Assembly: GCF_050947875.1 (NCBI RefSeq) | Contig: NC_134572.1 | Location: 129,316,105 to 129,380,104 of the forward strand | Direction: 5' to 3' | Origin: Dermacentor variabilis | Lineage: Eukaryota > Arthropoda > Arachnida > Ixodida > Ixodidae | Length of the DNA stretch: 64,000 bases | Shown: piece by piece, positions 23,060 through 32,435 of the stretch | Layout: every line of letters begins with the position of its first letter | How positions within the stretch are numbered: the stretch's first letter is position 1 | Notes under the pieces: model-generated | Seen by the model: the letters and a program-made list of their open reading frames with translations, nothing else | What the model was told of the DNA's origin: nothing | Databases searched by the model: none | Made by a program: the position numbers and the translations under genes

Positions 23060-23876
23060 CTGCATTCCAATAGGACAGCAATTACAGGAAGAGTTGGCTT
23101 CTGAAGCCAAATAGTACTTTAAAATAAAGGGCGGGGGGACCGTCCTACTATGGCAACAATTTTAAATTTTCGCATACACATTGTTACGGTGATCAATATT
23201 TGCACTGCAAATCATACCGGATGCCTTGCTGCTGTTTACCTTTAGTCCATCTTAAAATAAAACCTGCCTGACTTTGCACTGCAACCCACTGAATGAATAA
23301 TTGCAGCTTGATTTATAAACCGACTTTTAAACTAAAGCTTCTCCATACTATGTGGCATTAAAAATAGCTAAGCTATTTTCATTTTCCAAGAGGTTCTTTT
23401 CTTGAGCTCTGCTATTAAAAAAGGAAGGCCTACCCAGAAAAATGTTTCCTCAGCTTAGAATCTATGACTCTAACCCGTGATGTGAACTGTCCTGTCCGCT
23501 TATCTTGAAAACAAGCGTTGATCAAACAATTGCCCTCACCTTACTACACTAAGCTGAGAAAGCTTAAACACTGCAATCTCTTCCTGAATTCTTACTTTAA
23601 CATACACTAAAGGGTCACTGATCTGAGCTTCATGATGTCTGAATAGCTGAAATAGTAAAAATATCCAGCTATCAACAGTTAGGGGGAAAAAAAAACGTCC
23701 CACTGGGCTGTGACTGCAACCGCCAGAAGCTCAAAAAGCTCCTCGTAATCTACAAATGAAATTTGTGTAAATTGCTTCTTTCTTCTTAATTAAGACAGTG
23801 ATTCCCATGAACTCCTTTGTGTATAAGAGTAAGCTTCCTGACATTAGCTGTTACTCTGGTTATGCATTATGCAATA
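23060..23876. other. Intron DNA, nothing recognised
   Basis: Non-coding sequence between the HMG exon and a small MITE. No repeat or motif identified. Confidence 0.55.
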
Positions 23877-24052
23877 CAATCAAGCTTCAAATAGCAACAC
23901 TGATATATAATGAATTATCAGATATAACGAAGCAAATTTTAGAATTTTCTCACTGTGAGCAGTATGCAATGAATGTTTCGATATAATTAACATTGTATAT
24001 AATGAATTTATTCTCACATTGGTTGTGGCTTCATTATAATGAGGTTCGAGTG
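23877..24052. mobile_element. Possible small Tigger-type MITE
   Basis: The right end cattataatgaggttcgagtg is a typical inverted-repeat end; the left end caatcaagcttcaaata after TA is only weakly complementary. About 176 bases. Confidence 0.35.
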
Positions 24053-24054
24053 TG

Positions 24055-25105
24055 ACATCGACACACACAAATTGTTTATCTATTCTTCAGAGAGTTTTTC
24101 CCCATGTAACAACAGCTACAATCTTATCGCTTGACATAAGACATGCCTACATGTATAGCAACTTTTCCAAATGTTGTCGCCAATCCTACAGCGAAATAAT
24201 CTTGTCGAATCAAATTGCGTGCGCAACGGGAATAGTGTTGTACGTTCAGAAATTATCGTATATTACTCGTGTAAGAGTTGCAACCCAACTTTGGAGGGAA
24301 AAACTTTTGAAAAAAATACATAACGTGCCGCCAGAAACAAAATTAATTCTACTGCCTCTAGATGATGCTAGCTGATTTTCTGTCGATGCCACTCAGGCCG
24401 GCGGCGGTGCCCCATTGTTTCTTTGTGTGGTGCATCGTCTCAGCTGTGCTGTCAGTTTCTCCAGACAGATCAGTGGCATTCCGCCTCTAGAGGGGAGCTC
24501 TGTTTGGGTCAGCACTGGCCAGGGGCGATGAGCTGGCATCTGAGCTCGTTTACTGCGACATTATGTCATCTGCACCTCTCTCACCCTCTGCTACAGTTGC
24601 AGAAACGGTACGAACCTTTAGCAGGCCATCATCAGCCTGATTCATGGAAGGGCCCCTCACCCAACCAAGATTCTTGAAAAAATTGTGCGGTCCTTACACA
24701 AGTATATATGGTATGTAAGCACCAGTGATTACACTGGCATAATTCAGCAAACAGAGCGAAAAATACTAGAAGAAGCAGAGGGGACGACACACAGCACTGC
24801 CTTAGAGATTACACTGGAATGTATGATAAGTCATGTATAAATGGCCAACGCACTTGAACCATAGATCACTTTTAGACGACCGACTAACTCGCTGCTAGCA
24901 TTGTGCTTCTTATGTTACTTGCCATTTTCTGGCAAAAAGTTCGCCCAATAAATTTTTCGGCGCAGGTTTGCCCAATAAACAGCCAGATTTTCGAGCCACA
25001 GTTTTCGCACTACCTGGTCCTCCACAGTCACTACATTGTGAGAACGTCACTACACGAGTGCATGAAAAAAAAAATAAACCAGTCCACAGGAAGCGCTGTC
25101 CTCAC
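24055..25105. other. Intron DNA with one repeat fragment
   Basis: 24250-24320 (tattactcgtgtaagag...aactttggaggg) aligns with 625-690. No gene or other element seen. Confidence 0.45.
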
Positions 25106-25325
25106 CTGCCGTACTCCATGGGGAAAGGTGATGGGGACGGCATGCTGAAGGGCGAGCCTACGCTGTGGGAGCTAGCCGGAGTGAGCGGGTTCTGCATCAC
25201 GGGTGCAGGTCGCGATCCCGAGGCACCGTGCTGCTGCTGCGGCAGGGGCGACATGCTGGCGGCCGACGCACCCATGGAGCCCACACTCTCAGGTGGTCCA
25301 CCTGGGGAGACCGTCAACTTGTTTG
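25106..25325 (-). CDS. KMT2C/KMT2D: KMT2C/D Ser/Pro/Gln-rich exon
   Basis: 220 bases, phase 1 to 2. Acceptor chosen at cgtgtcag because it alone keeps frame with the 29.8-kb exon; a nearer-looking agaag acceptor 30 bases upstream would cause a stop. Reads NKLTVSPGGPPESVGSMG, then MSPLPQQQHGASGSRP, ending FSMPSPSPFPMEYGR. A disordered linker ahead of the HMG box. Donor gtgagg. Confidence 0.82.
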
Positions 25326-26452
25326 CTGACACGGTCCAGGTAGGAGGGCTTCTCAAGAGAATGAACTGCTTGTCTCCATTGCAATGAGCATAACACAAGC
25401 TGCAACATACACTGACACAATACATGACACCGTGCATGACACAATACAAGACACACAAAACACAGGATTTCTACCACACCCCACAGTGGAACAGACGTTA
25501 GTACTTCATCCTATGTTACCAAATCGTAGCCTCGCAACCAAACAGGCCTTATTTGTCTTACCTCAGCCTCAGACTATATGTAAATAATAAGGGCAGTGAC
25601 CCGAGATAAAGTAAAATCAACCAGCCAGTCCTTTATATAACCCTGTTGAATTTGAACACTGAACAAAAGTGCAGCATTTGTAAAAGAAATCATACTTAGA
25701 AGTGCGGCTTCACAGCAATGCACAACACATTGCTGTGAAGCTGCATCCCGCTGCCCTGCGCAAGGGGCTGCAGTGAAGACTGATGGCTGAGGCTTTCTAC
25801 ATAAATGTTTCTCTATATGTGCTTCACGCTTATGAGTGCAGAAAGGCAGAAACACACTTTTGAGAAAACGGCTCTCAATGTTTCACCTTCTCTTCAGTCC
25901 TCTAAAAGGCATTAAATTTGTATTCTTTGGGTCGTTTTGTGATGTGGGGCTTCTTATACATGTGGCCTCTGGTCTGGTGTGCTTCCCCCCCCCCCTTTTT
26001 TTTTTCTTTTTATAGGGCATTCTTTGCTGCTGTTGCTCTACAAAGAGCATGGTACCTAGGTTTCAAACCAAGTGACGTGCAGAACTCTGTGTGGGCATGA
26101 ATATAGTTCCAGTGTACATTCCGGCAGCCTGTACCCGCAGGCTGCCCAATTGATAGCAATCTCCAATACAATCAGTGAGGCTTTTTTTTTTTTTGGTAGA
26201 ATCGACCATGTTACTGAATGAAGGCTCTGAGTGTCAGCAGCCTCCCAAGTCATCTTTACTTGACAATGGCTGTAGAACTTAAGATCAGAGAGCTAGTGAT
26301 AGATATGCAGCTGCTAGGTGCTTTCCAGAATTTTACTTTTGTATGATGCCTCGATCACTTCTGCTGCCAGGTGTCTGTGCCAGCCCAAGGGGTTTAGTGA
26401 ACAGAGCTCATGATGAGGTTCTCTTTATGAAGGGGTGGTATGATAGATATTG
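25326..26452. other. Intron DNA, nothing recognised
   Basis: Contains homopolymer runs of C and T at about 25984-26010 and T at 26183. No conserved coding or repeat ends seen. Confidence 0.55.
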
Positions 26453-26494
26453 TTACGAGCTATCGTGACAATATGACAATAGTGTGAACGCGCA

Positions 26495-26925
26495 ATACGC
26501 CTGGTTGCGGGTCCGAAGTGCTGATGTGCGAAATGCCTAGCCGCAGATACAAGGAGCCGATGCGCGATGTGCTTAGTCGCGCAGCCCGAGGTGCCGACGC
26601 GCGAAATTGCTTGCCGCAGGCTCGAGGAGTCGACACTCGACGCGCTTATTCGCGCGGTCGGAGGCGCCGATGCACAAAAGGCTTAGGTGAGGGTCCGATA
26701 AGTCCGCGCGCGATGTGCATGATCGCCGAGTCGGAGACTCCCTATGCGCGAAATGTTTAGCCGCGTGTCCGAGGATCGCGTACGCGATGTGCTTCGTCCC
26801 GAATTCCGAAACACCCGAGTGCTGAAAGGCTTAGCCGCATGCGCGAGGATTCCGCGCGTGAATCTTGGTCGCGAAGTCCGCGTCGCCGATGCTCGAAATG
26901 CTTAGCCGCGAGTCGGAAACGTCCA
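26495..26925. repeat. 36-bp GC-rich minisatellite, about 12 units
   Basis: Units of 35-38 bases with consensus like gtccgaggagccgatgcg / cgaaatgcttagccgcg. Unit types alternate between cgaaatgcttagccgcg and cgatgtgcttagtcgcg, giving a 72-base higher-order period. Strongly GC- and CpG-rich compared with the flanks. Confidence 0.85.
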
Positions 26926-27467
26926 CAAGCGTAGGGATCGGCCACGCTACTGCGATGTCCACGTAGCGCCCGTTTTGACACGTCGAGATTACGGCGAGTG
27001 GAGACGTCCCGACTCGCGAGGTGCAAAGAGCCGAGCAGACGACGCGAGCGCCGGACCAATGGCGAACCGCGCTCGAGTCACGTGGCGGGCGCGGCCAATC
27101 GCAGACTCCGGCACGACCTTCAATCATTTGCTTTTTGTGCGCTTGTTTATGTATGGAGGAGATCGCTGAAGCGCCAAATTTAAAGACGAAGAAATGCGCT
27201 TTCCAACGAGACCAAGATGGCGGCGCTCGGTCGCGCCGTTCCGGAGATATTGTGGCTTGAAAAACGCTGTTTTCTCTTGATTTCAGCGAGATTTTTCGCC
27301 ACCTTGGCTGATAAAACGAATTATTTAGAGCACTTCTAAGTGTTTTACAGTGATGATATTTGGTTATCAGGTAGAAAAACGGTTATAGAAAGTGAAATTG
27401 TGATTTTCAAAAAAAAAAAAAACGATTTTTTGGCAATTTTTTTGCGATGCGAAAGCCGCGTCCCCCC
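26926..27467 (-). mobile_element. End of a TTAA-target element
   Basis: Ends gccgcgtcccccc followed by TTAA (27468-27471). This is the inverse of the left end of the 33116 element (TTAA ggggggacgcgg), including an A-run and a gcaaaaaa-type subterminal stretch. The other end was not found upstream, so the copy is truncated or its start is obscured by the minisatellite. Confidence 0.6.
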
Positions 27468-27658
27468 TTAACCATTTAGTGCCGCTAAAGAAAAAAGAAA
27501 TTCACTGTGAATGATGTCGTGTGCATATAAATCCTAATTCCCGAGGCAGCAAGCAGGTACAATAATCTAATCAGTTAACTACTTGTCGGCAGTAATGACT
27601 AATGTCCCAGTTAAAGGCTGGGACTTCACCCCTGTCCCCCCCCCCTGGAGCAGTGTTG

Positions 27659-27912
27659 CCAAGTACGTGCATTATTTTGGAAAATCCTCGGCGCACGCAC
27701 ACACACGCAGTCTTCGTTCCGTCCCACTGCACCGCACGCGGCTCCACCGATTACTTCACTCACCCAGTTCGCTGTCGCGCACTCCCCGCACACCGACCGC
27801 GCACACACACCATTGCATACCGTCCAGTCCTTGCTACCCTACACAGTTGCCTACCATCTCGTGCCTGCGGCTCTATGCCGCCTGGCATCGGCCCGGCACT
27901 CTCGCGGTGTGT
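27659..27912 (-). mobile_element. LTR-retrotransposon solo-LTR fragment
   Basis: Shares ttgccaagtacgt...ttt, aatcctcggcg-acgcacacacacgca with 47945-48005, the LTR beside the gag relic. On the minus strand it ends ...acttggca. A TIR element (27915-28891) inserted into it. Confidence 0.55.
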
Positions 27913-27914
27913 AT

Positions 27915-28891
27915 ACCGTATTTAATCGTATAATGATCGCACTTTTTTTGTCAAAAAAATTGACGCAAATTCAGGGGTGCGATTATTACGCGAGTTAAAT
28001 TTCCCGCGAAAATAATAGATTTCTTTTTTTTTTTTTTATCCCGCGTTTGGTGCGGGATGACAACAGGTCAACAGACAGGCGGCTGCCGCTGTAACAGAGC
28101 GAGACGACAAAACAAATATGGCGGCCGGCGGAGCAAGCCGAACGCGCCGAACGCGATTTTTGTTCTTCTCGTCAGTACATTATGCGCATTGAAACAGTTT
28201 CTTCCGTATCAGTAATGAACAATATCGTTAGTATAGGAAAGTTTGTGGCAATAACGTAGCCATGTCCACTTTGAGGGGACAGAAACAGAGATGGATGCGC
28301 GTAGCTGCCAATGACATAGAAACACATGGAAGGCATGCTGTGGAAACTGTTGCATTTGTCTTCACTACTATCCTAATAGGGCATGTTTTCGCTAAGGGTG
28401 GGCGAATATCTTAGCTGTGTTACAAGCGTCGGCGTATGAATAGGGTACAGTTCTAACGTATCAGTGTAAACATGGGCACTATAGTTGCCGCTCGCGATTT
28501 GTTGCATGCCCACGAGTGCAGACGAGAAGAATCGAAAGGAGCCTTTTTGTTGTTGTTGGCCAAAACCATTATGAAATCTACAAGTAATAAAGCCAATGCA
28601 AGATCGGTTGTAACTTTTTTTTCATGGAAGTGCAGAAAGTGATAAAAGGAATGAAATGGGGCATCTGCTTAAATTTTTGGTACGTGCAGACCGCTTGGTA
28701 TGTCTTCGAGAGTCGTTCGCGTAGCATTTGACAGCATTCGACAGAGGGTAAGCGTGATCATCATTAGCTAGACTTGGCACACAACATATCGCTGCGACAA
28801 GTTCGGGGTGCGATCATTACACGGGAAAGGAGAAAAATCGAATTTTGACGACAAAAATCAGGGGTGCGATCATTATGCGAGTAAATACGGT
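27915..28891. mobile_element. TIR element of the ACCGTATTTACT family
   Basis: The left end ACCGTATTTAATCGTATAAT with gatcgcac and the inverted right end TACCGTATTTACTCGCATAA with gatcgcacc form good terminal inverted repeats; TA lies at both sides. 977 bases, no transposase. Aligns with 55370-55975 (tgacaacaggtcaac, ctttgaggggaca, gcccacgagtgcag). Confidence 0.8.
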
Positions 28892-28910
28892 AGTACTGTA
28901 CTGGAAAAGT

Positions 28911-29765
28911 TCAGTGTAGACCGCTTGTTATAACACAAGTTTTCAAAGTCACAATTATCCACACTATAACCAAAACAACATTATTCAAAGGCTACACACA
29001 CATGCAACACTCATAGACCAAGCAGCTGCGCATATACGAAAATTGGAGCATGTGACTAGGAAGTTTACATTCGTTTCAGTTTATAAATGTTGAAAGGTTA
29101 ACGTCCATGGGCTCCCAGCCTTCACATGAACTAGACAAATGAACATAGACAAAAGGAAAGCACTATAGACGAACCTAAGCTGCCAACAGATTTTCACGAC
29201 ACGTAATTTTTTTCAGACCTGCTCGATTGTCTGATCTTCCCGAGGCACTGCCACCAACCCGATAGAACCAATGCAGAACAGCGATCGAAATTTGGCACAC
29301 CGTTTGGTGCTTCATTTGATTTTTATGACTGATTTGTGGGTGCAACGTCGAAAGCACAGCGACCACGAACCAAGTTGTCATGATTCGAGTGTTGCACATG
29401 ACACCCATGACTCTACTTTCATTATTGAGGTGGTTCTTTCGTTTTTCCAAGTGCAGCACAGCCACTGCAAAGCGTTTTGTTGACTCAACACCAAATCTCA
29501 ACTTCGGTCGTCATGTAAGCTAACCATGTATTATAGACATTATTTTTGTTGGTTGGGTTACATGAAGGCCCTGATTAAATGACACTTTTGCGTGGACCCT
29601 GGAAAGTCGTATAAGGGGTTCCACTGTAGCCGACATGTTGTCTCGCGCAGCTGCACTATAAGCAGTGTGTCCATACAGGGAGTTCTATGGTAAGGTGAAC
29701 GGGAGTTGGAAAAGACCACGTTATAGCCAGTCCTGCACTATAAGTGGTTACATTATAAGTGCTAT
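28911..29765. mobile_element. Repeat with actataagtggtt-type end
   Basis: 29703-29765 aligns at about 83 percent with the reverse complement of 63901-63960. A degenerate opposite end may be at 28911 (agtgtagaccgcttgttataa). A second inverted-repeat end, gtataaggggttccactgta, occurs at 29609-29628. Structure unresolved, possibly nested. Confidence 0.4.
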
Positions 29766-29801
29766 GCATCAAATGCAAAAGGCAAGAAATTTGCAACTCA
29801 C

Positions 29802-29870
29802 AACTGTCGCCAGGGCTAAGCACACCCTTGAAGACATCTTCAACATCCTTGCTGTCCATATGTGGTAACC
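29802..29870 (-). CDS. KMT2C/KMT2D: KMT2C/D short exon GLPHMDSKDVEDVF
   Basis: 69 bases, phase 1 to 1. Acceptor gtgctttcag, donor gtgagt. Reads GLPHMDSKDVEDVFKGVLSP, a very strong match to the LPHMDSQDVEDI block of vertebrate KMT2C/D. A Tigger/MITE-related inverted-repeat end lies 35-100 bases beyond the donor. Confidence 0.9.
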
Positions 29871-31055
29871 CTGAAAGCACGGTACATGCTTGTGAGTTTG
29901 TGCAAGTGCAAGTTTGTCTGTGTGTGCAAGTTTATACGGTGAAATGCTAAGCAGAGCATGCCATCAATTTTCGTAGTGAACACACAGTCTAGAACCAGGC
30001 ATCTAGAAGAATTCTTGTTTCGGTACACTGTACCGCATTCACAGGTATGTTAAAACATTTAGTGCTGTGACACAGAATGCAAACGATACAGCCTGTCCAA
30101 GGAAATAGTGCAAACTGCGCATGCCAGCACTTGGCATCAACATGAAAGGCATGCCTATATCTTCCAACTACATGAGTCCATTAATTTTAAAATGTCTTAT
30201 ACATCTAGTACCTTTTAAAACTGCGTCATACAAAAAGTATCTTTACAATTATCTTTATTTCGCCATCAATAATTAAATATGCACTCTAAGTAAGATATAC
30301 GATTACAGCACAACTTCACTGATATATGTCTTCTTAGTTATAACATCGCTGATGCCCAACCCACATGAACTTGACGACAGGTTCCACATATTTGCATGAT
30401 GTATTTTCCTAGCCAGCAGGTTCTGTTTCTGTGCCCCCAACAACCCCTTGGGAAAACAAAAAAACGCATTGAACGGGTTCTACTGCATAACTATGTGCCT
30501 GACATGTTTGCAACAATTTTTTCAATTACACCAAATCAACCATAACGTGGCCTGCTTCATAGCTACAACAACACCCTCCACCCAACATTGTTCGGTTGCA
30601 GAGAAAATACATACCCTTTACATGACTGCCCTTCCTTCAAAGACCAAAGACTTGCCCTCCACACTGCCCTAAGCTAGGCCTCTCTCTGAGGGCAAGATTT
30701 TGGGACCACGCACATCGCAGCAGCAGAAAGCCACAAGAGCACTACTTTGCTTTTGATGTGAACCAGACCAAGTGACCATCTATGAGACAGAGCTGAACAT
30801 TCGAGTCTGTCTGCATCTCTACAAGTCCTATGAATAATAGGGAGTTTTAGATATAAAGTAGTGCAGCCAAATGCCTTTTAAAAGCAAAGCTTTCCTTGCC
30901 TCCTTTTTGCCTCTTTCTTCGACTTTCCCACTGCTGCTGGCTGCTGCTGAAATATCAGGGTCATACTGAAAGTAATATCGCCATTACGCCGTCGTCCTAC
31001 CATTGTCATCCCCATTAGCTCCTGCCCAATTTTTTAATTAAACAAACATCGAATA
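29871..31055. other. Intron DNA, nothing recognised
   Basis: AT-rich non-coding sequence without repeat ends or conserved frames. Confidence 0.55.
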
Positions 31056-31150
31056 TACAGTGGACTCTCTTTAAACAGAACCTCAAAAGACCAGGGGAGT
31101 TGGTTCCGTTTATCAGGAGTTACATTTACTAAAAGACAAAGCTGAATACA
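31056..31150 (+). mobile_element. Single Tigger-type end
   Basis: acagtggactctctttaaacagaacctc is a typical inverted-repeat start after TA; no matching right end was found. Confidence 0.35.
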
Positions 31151-31204
31151 ATTGGCTGAATACAAAACCAAACAACCATGAGGATGCTGTTTCGCTTAAG
31201 AGGC

Positions 31205-31570
31205 AGTTCGAATGTCAGACGTTATCGTCACTCCATCGTCGTCATACCACCATTGCCACACCAGCACCATCATCCCACGGTCAGCACGCCATCATCATTA
31301 CACCATCGTCATCCCATGGTTGTCATGCAGTCATAGCACCAATGTTATCATACAACCTTCGCCACACCAGTCTCGTCATCCGATGAATGGCCTGCCGTCA
31401 TCATAACCCCATTGTGGCCACTACAGCGACATCACCTCATACTCCTCAAACAGTCATTGTCACTCCGTTGTCATACCATGGTCATCATGCCTTCACCATC
31501 ATTTCATCGTCATCATACCATCATCTTCATGTCATCACGGTCATTCCTTCGTCGTCATGCATGTCATGTG
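31205..31570. repeat. Degenerate CAT/CGT trinucleotide-rich array
   Basis: Repeated variants of catcgtcatcataccaccat over about 360 bases with an irregular unit near 30. A decayed microsatellite/minisatellite. Confidence 0.7.
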
Positions 31571-31889
31571 CATGATCGAGCGCAACATGTTTATGCCCAG
31601 CAAGGCAGTTTCCAATGGAAATGTCCATCTGAGTCATGTGGTCTCAACTTGCAGGACTCTACGCAGCAGCACCACTGCTCACAAACACCAAAGAAAGCTT
31701 CGCTTAAAGCGATTCCCAGAGCGCATTGAATCCACAGATTTTATTTTCTTTTGGACCCGAAGCCCCACGACCTGTTTGCATTTTGTGCTCCTTTAGTGTT
31801 ATTTTGTATACTTTTTTGCATTCTTCTTTATGCCCAGCAGTTTGCCGCCCTTAACTTTGGATTCACAAAATCTAAAGCTCACTAATGTC

Positions 31890-31985
31890 TGTCTCCCCTT
31901 TCCCCTTCACCCAGTACAGCGTAGCCAATCAGGCTTGGTCCTGGTTCAACATCCCTTGCCTTTCCTTTAATCTTCTTTTAAACTG
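31890..31985 (+). mobile_element. LINE 3' tail fragment
   Basis: Contains cccagtacagcgtagccaatcaggct and tggttcaacatccc with tgcctttcctttaatc, resembling the 3' end of abundant tick non-LTR elements (from memory). Confidence 0.4.
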
Positions 31986-32045
31986 CTAATATTTACAGAC
32001 TTGGCCAAGGCACTCCAGTAAAGCAGAAGCAGCCAGTTCACAAAC

Positions 32046-32207
32046 CTGAGCCAGCAGACACCATGCTGTCAACCAGGTTGAAGTGAGGGCTCAGCAGAAC
32101 TGTGTCGATGTTGCTGGACAACGGGTCGTTGTCTTTGACACCAGCTGAGCCCTCCTCCTCTGACACACCGGCGCCTGAGTGCTCGTTCAGGGTAACATCG
32201 TCGAGCC
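32046..32207 (-). CDS. KMT2C/KMT2D: KMT2C/D acidic Ser-rich exon
   Basis: 162 bases, phase 1 to 1, acceptor tttcgttatag, donor gtttgt. Reads GLDDVTLNEHSGAGVSEEE and ends HFNLVDSMVSAGSG. The GLDD start resembles a Leu/Asp motif seen in family members. A transposon pair lies in the intron directly upstream (32436-35113), leaving about 230 bases between its end and this acceptor. Confidence 0.82.
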
Positions 32208-32435
32208 CTATAACGAAACATTCACAAAGCAACAAACATTAACAAAGCAACAATGTATGCCATCACATAATGTGGCAGGCATCCAGTAATATTCCCAAAA
32301 GTGATAAAAAAGAATTGGTGCACAGTAAAGTAAAATCCATCAGTATGGCAGTCAGACATCATGCAGAAGTGCCCATTTTGAACAGTGTGAAAGCTTTTTA
32401 AATATTGTAGAGGTCAAAAGGTGTGCAGTCCTATA

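Noticed and set aside
25326..25355. Earlier acceptor (agaag) for the 25.1-kb exon
   Set aside because: Joining it to the exon at 29802 in phase 1 gives an in-frame stop; the cag at 25326 keeps the frame.
31205..31570. CRISPR-like array
   Set aside because: Repeats are degenerate trinucleotide-derived with no constant repeat/spacer pattern, and the genome is eukaryotic.
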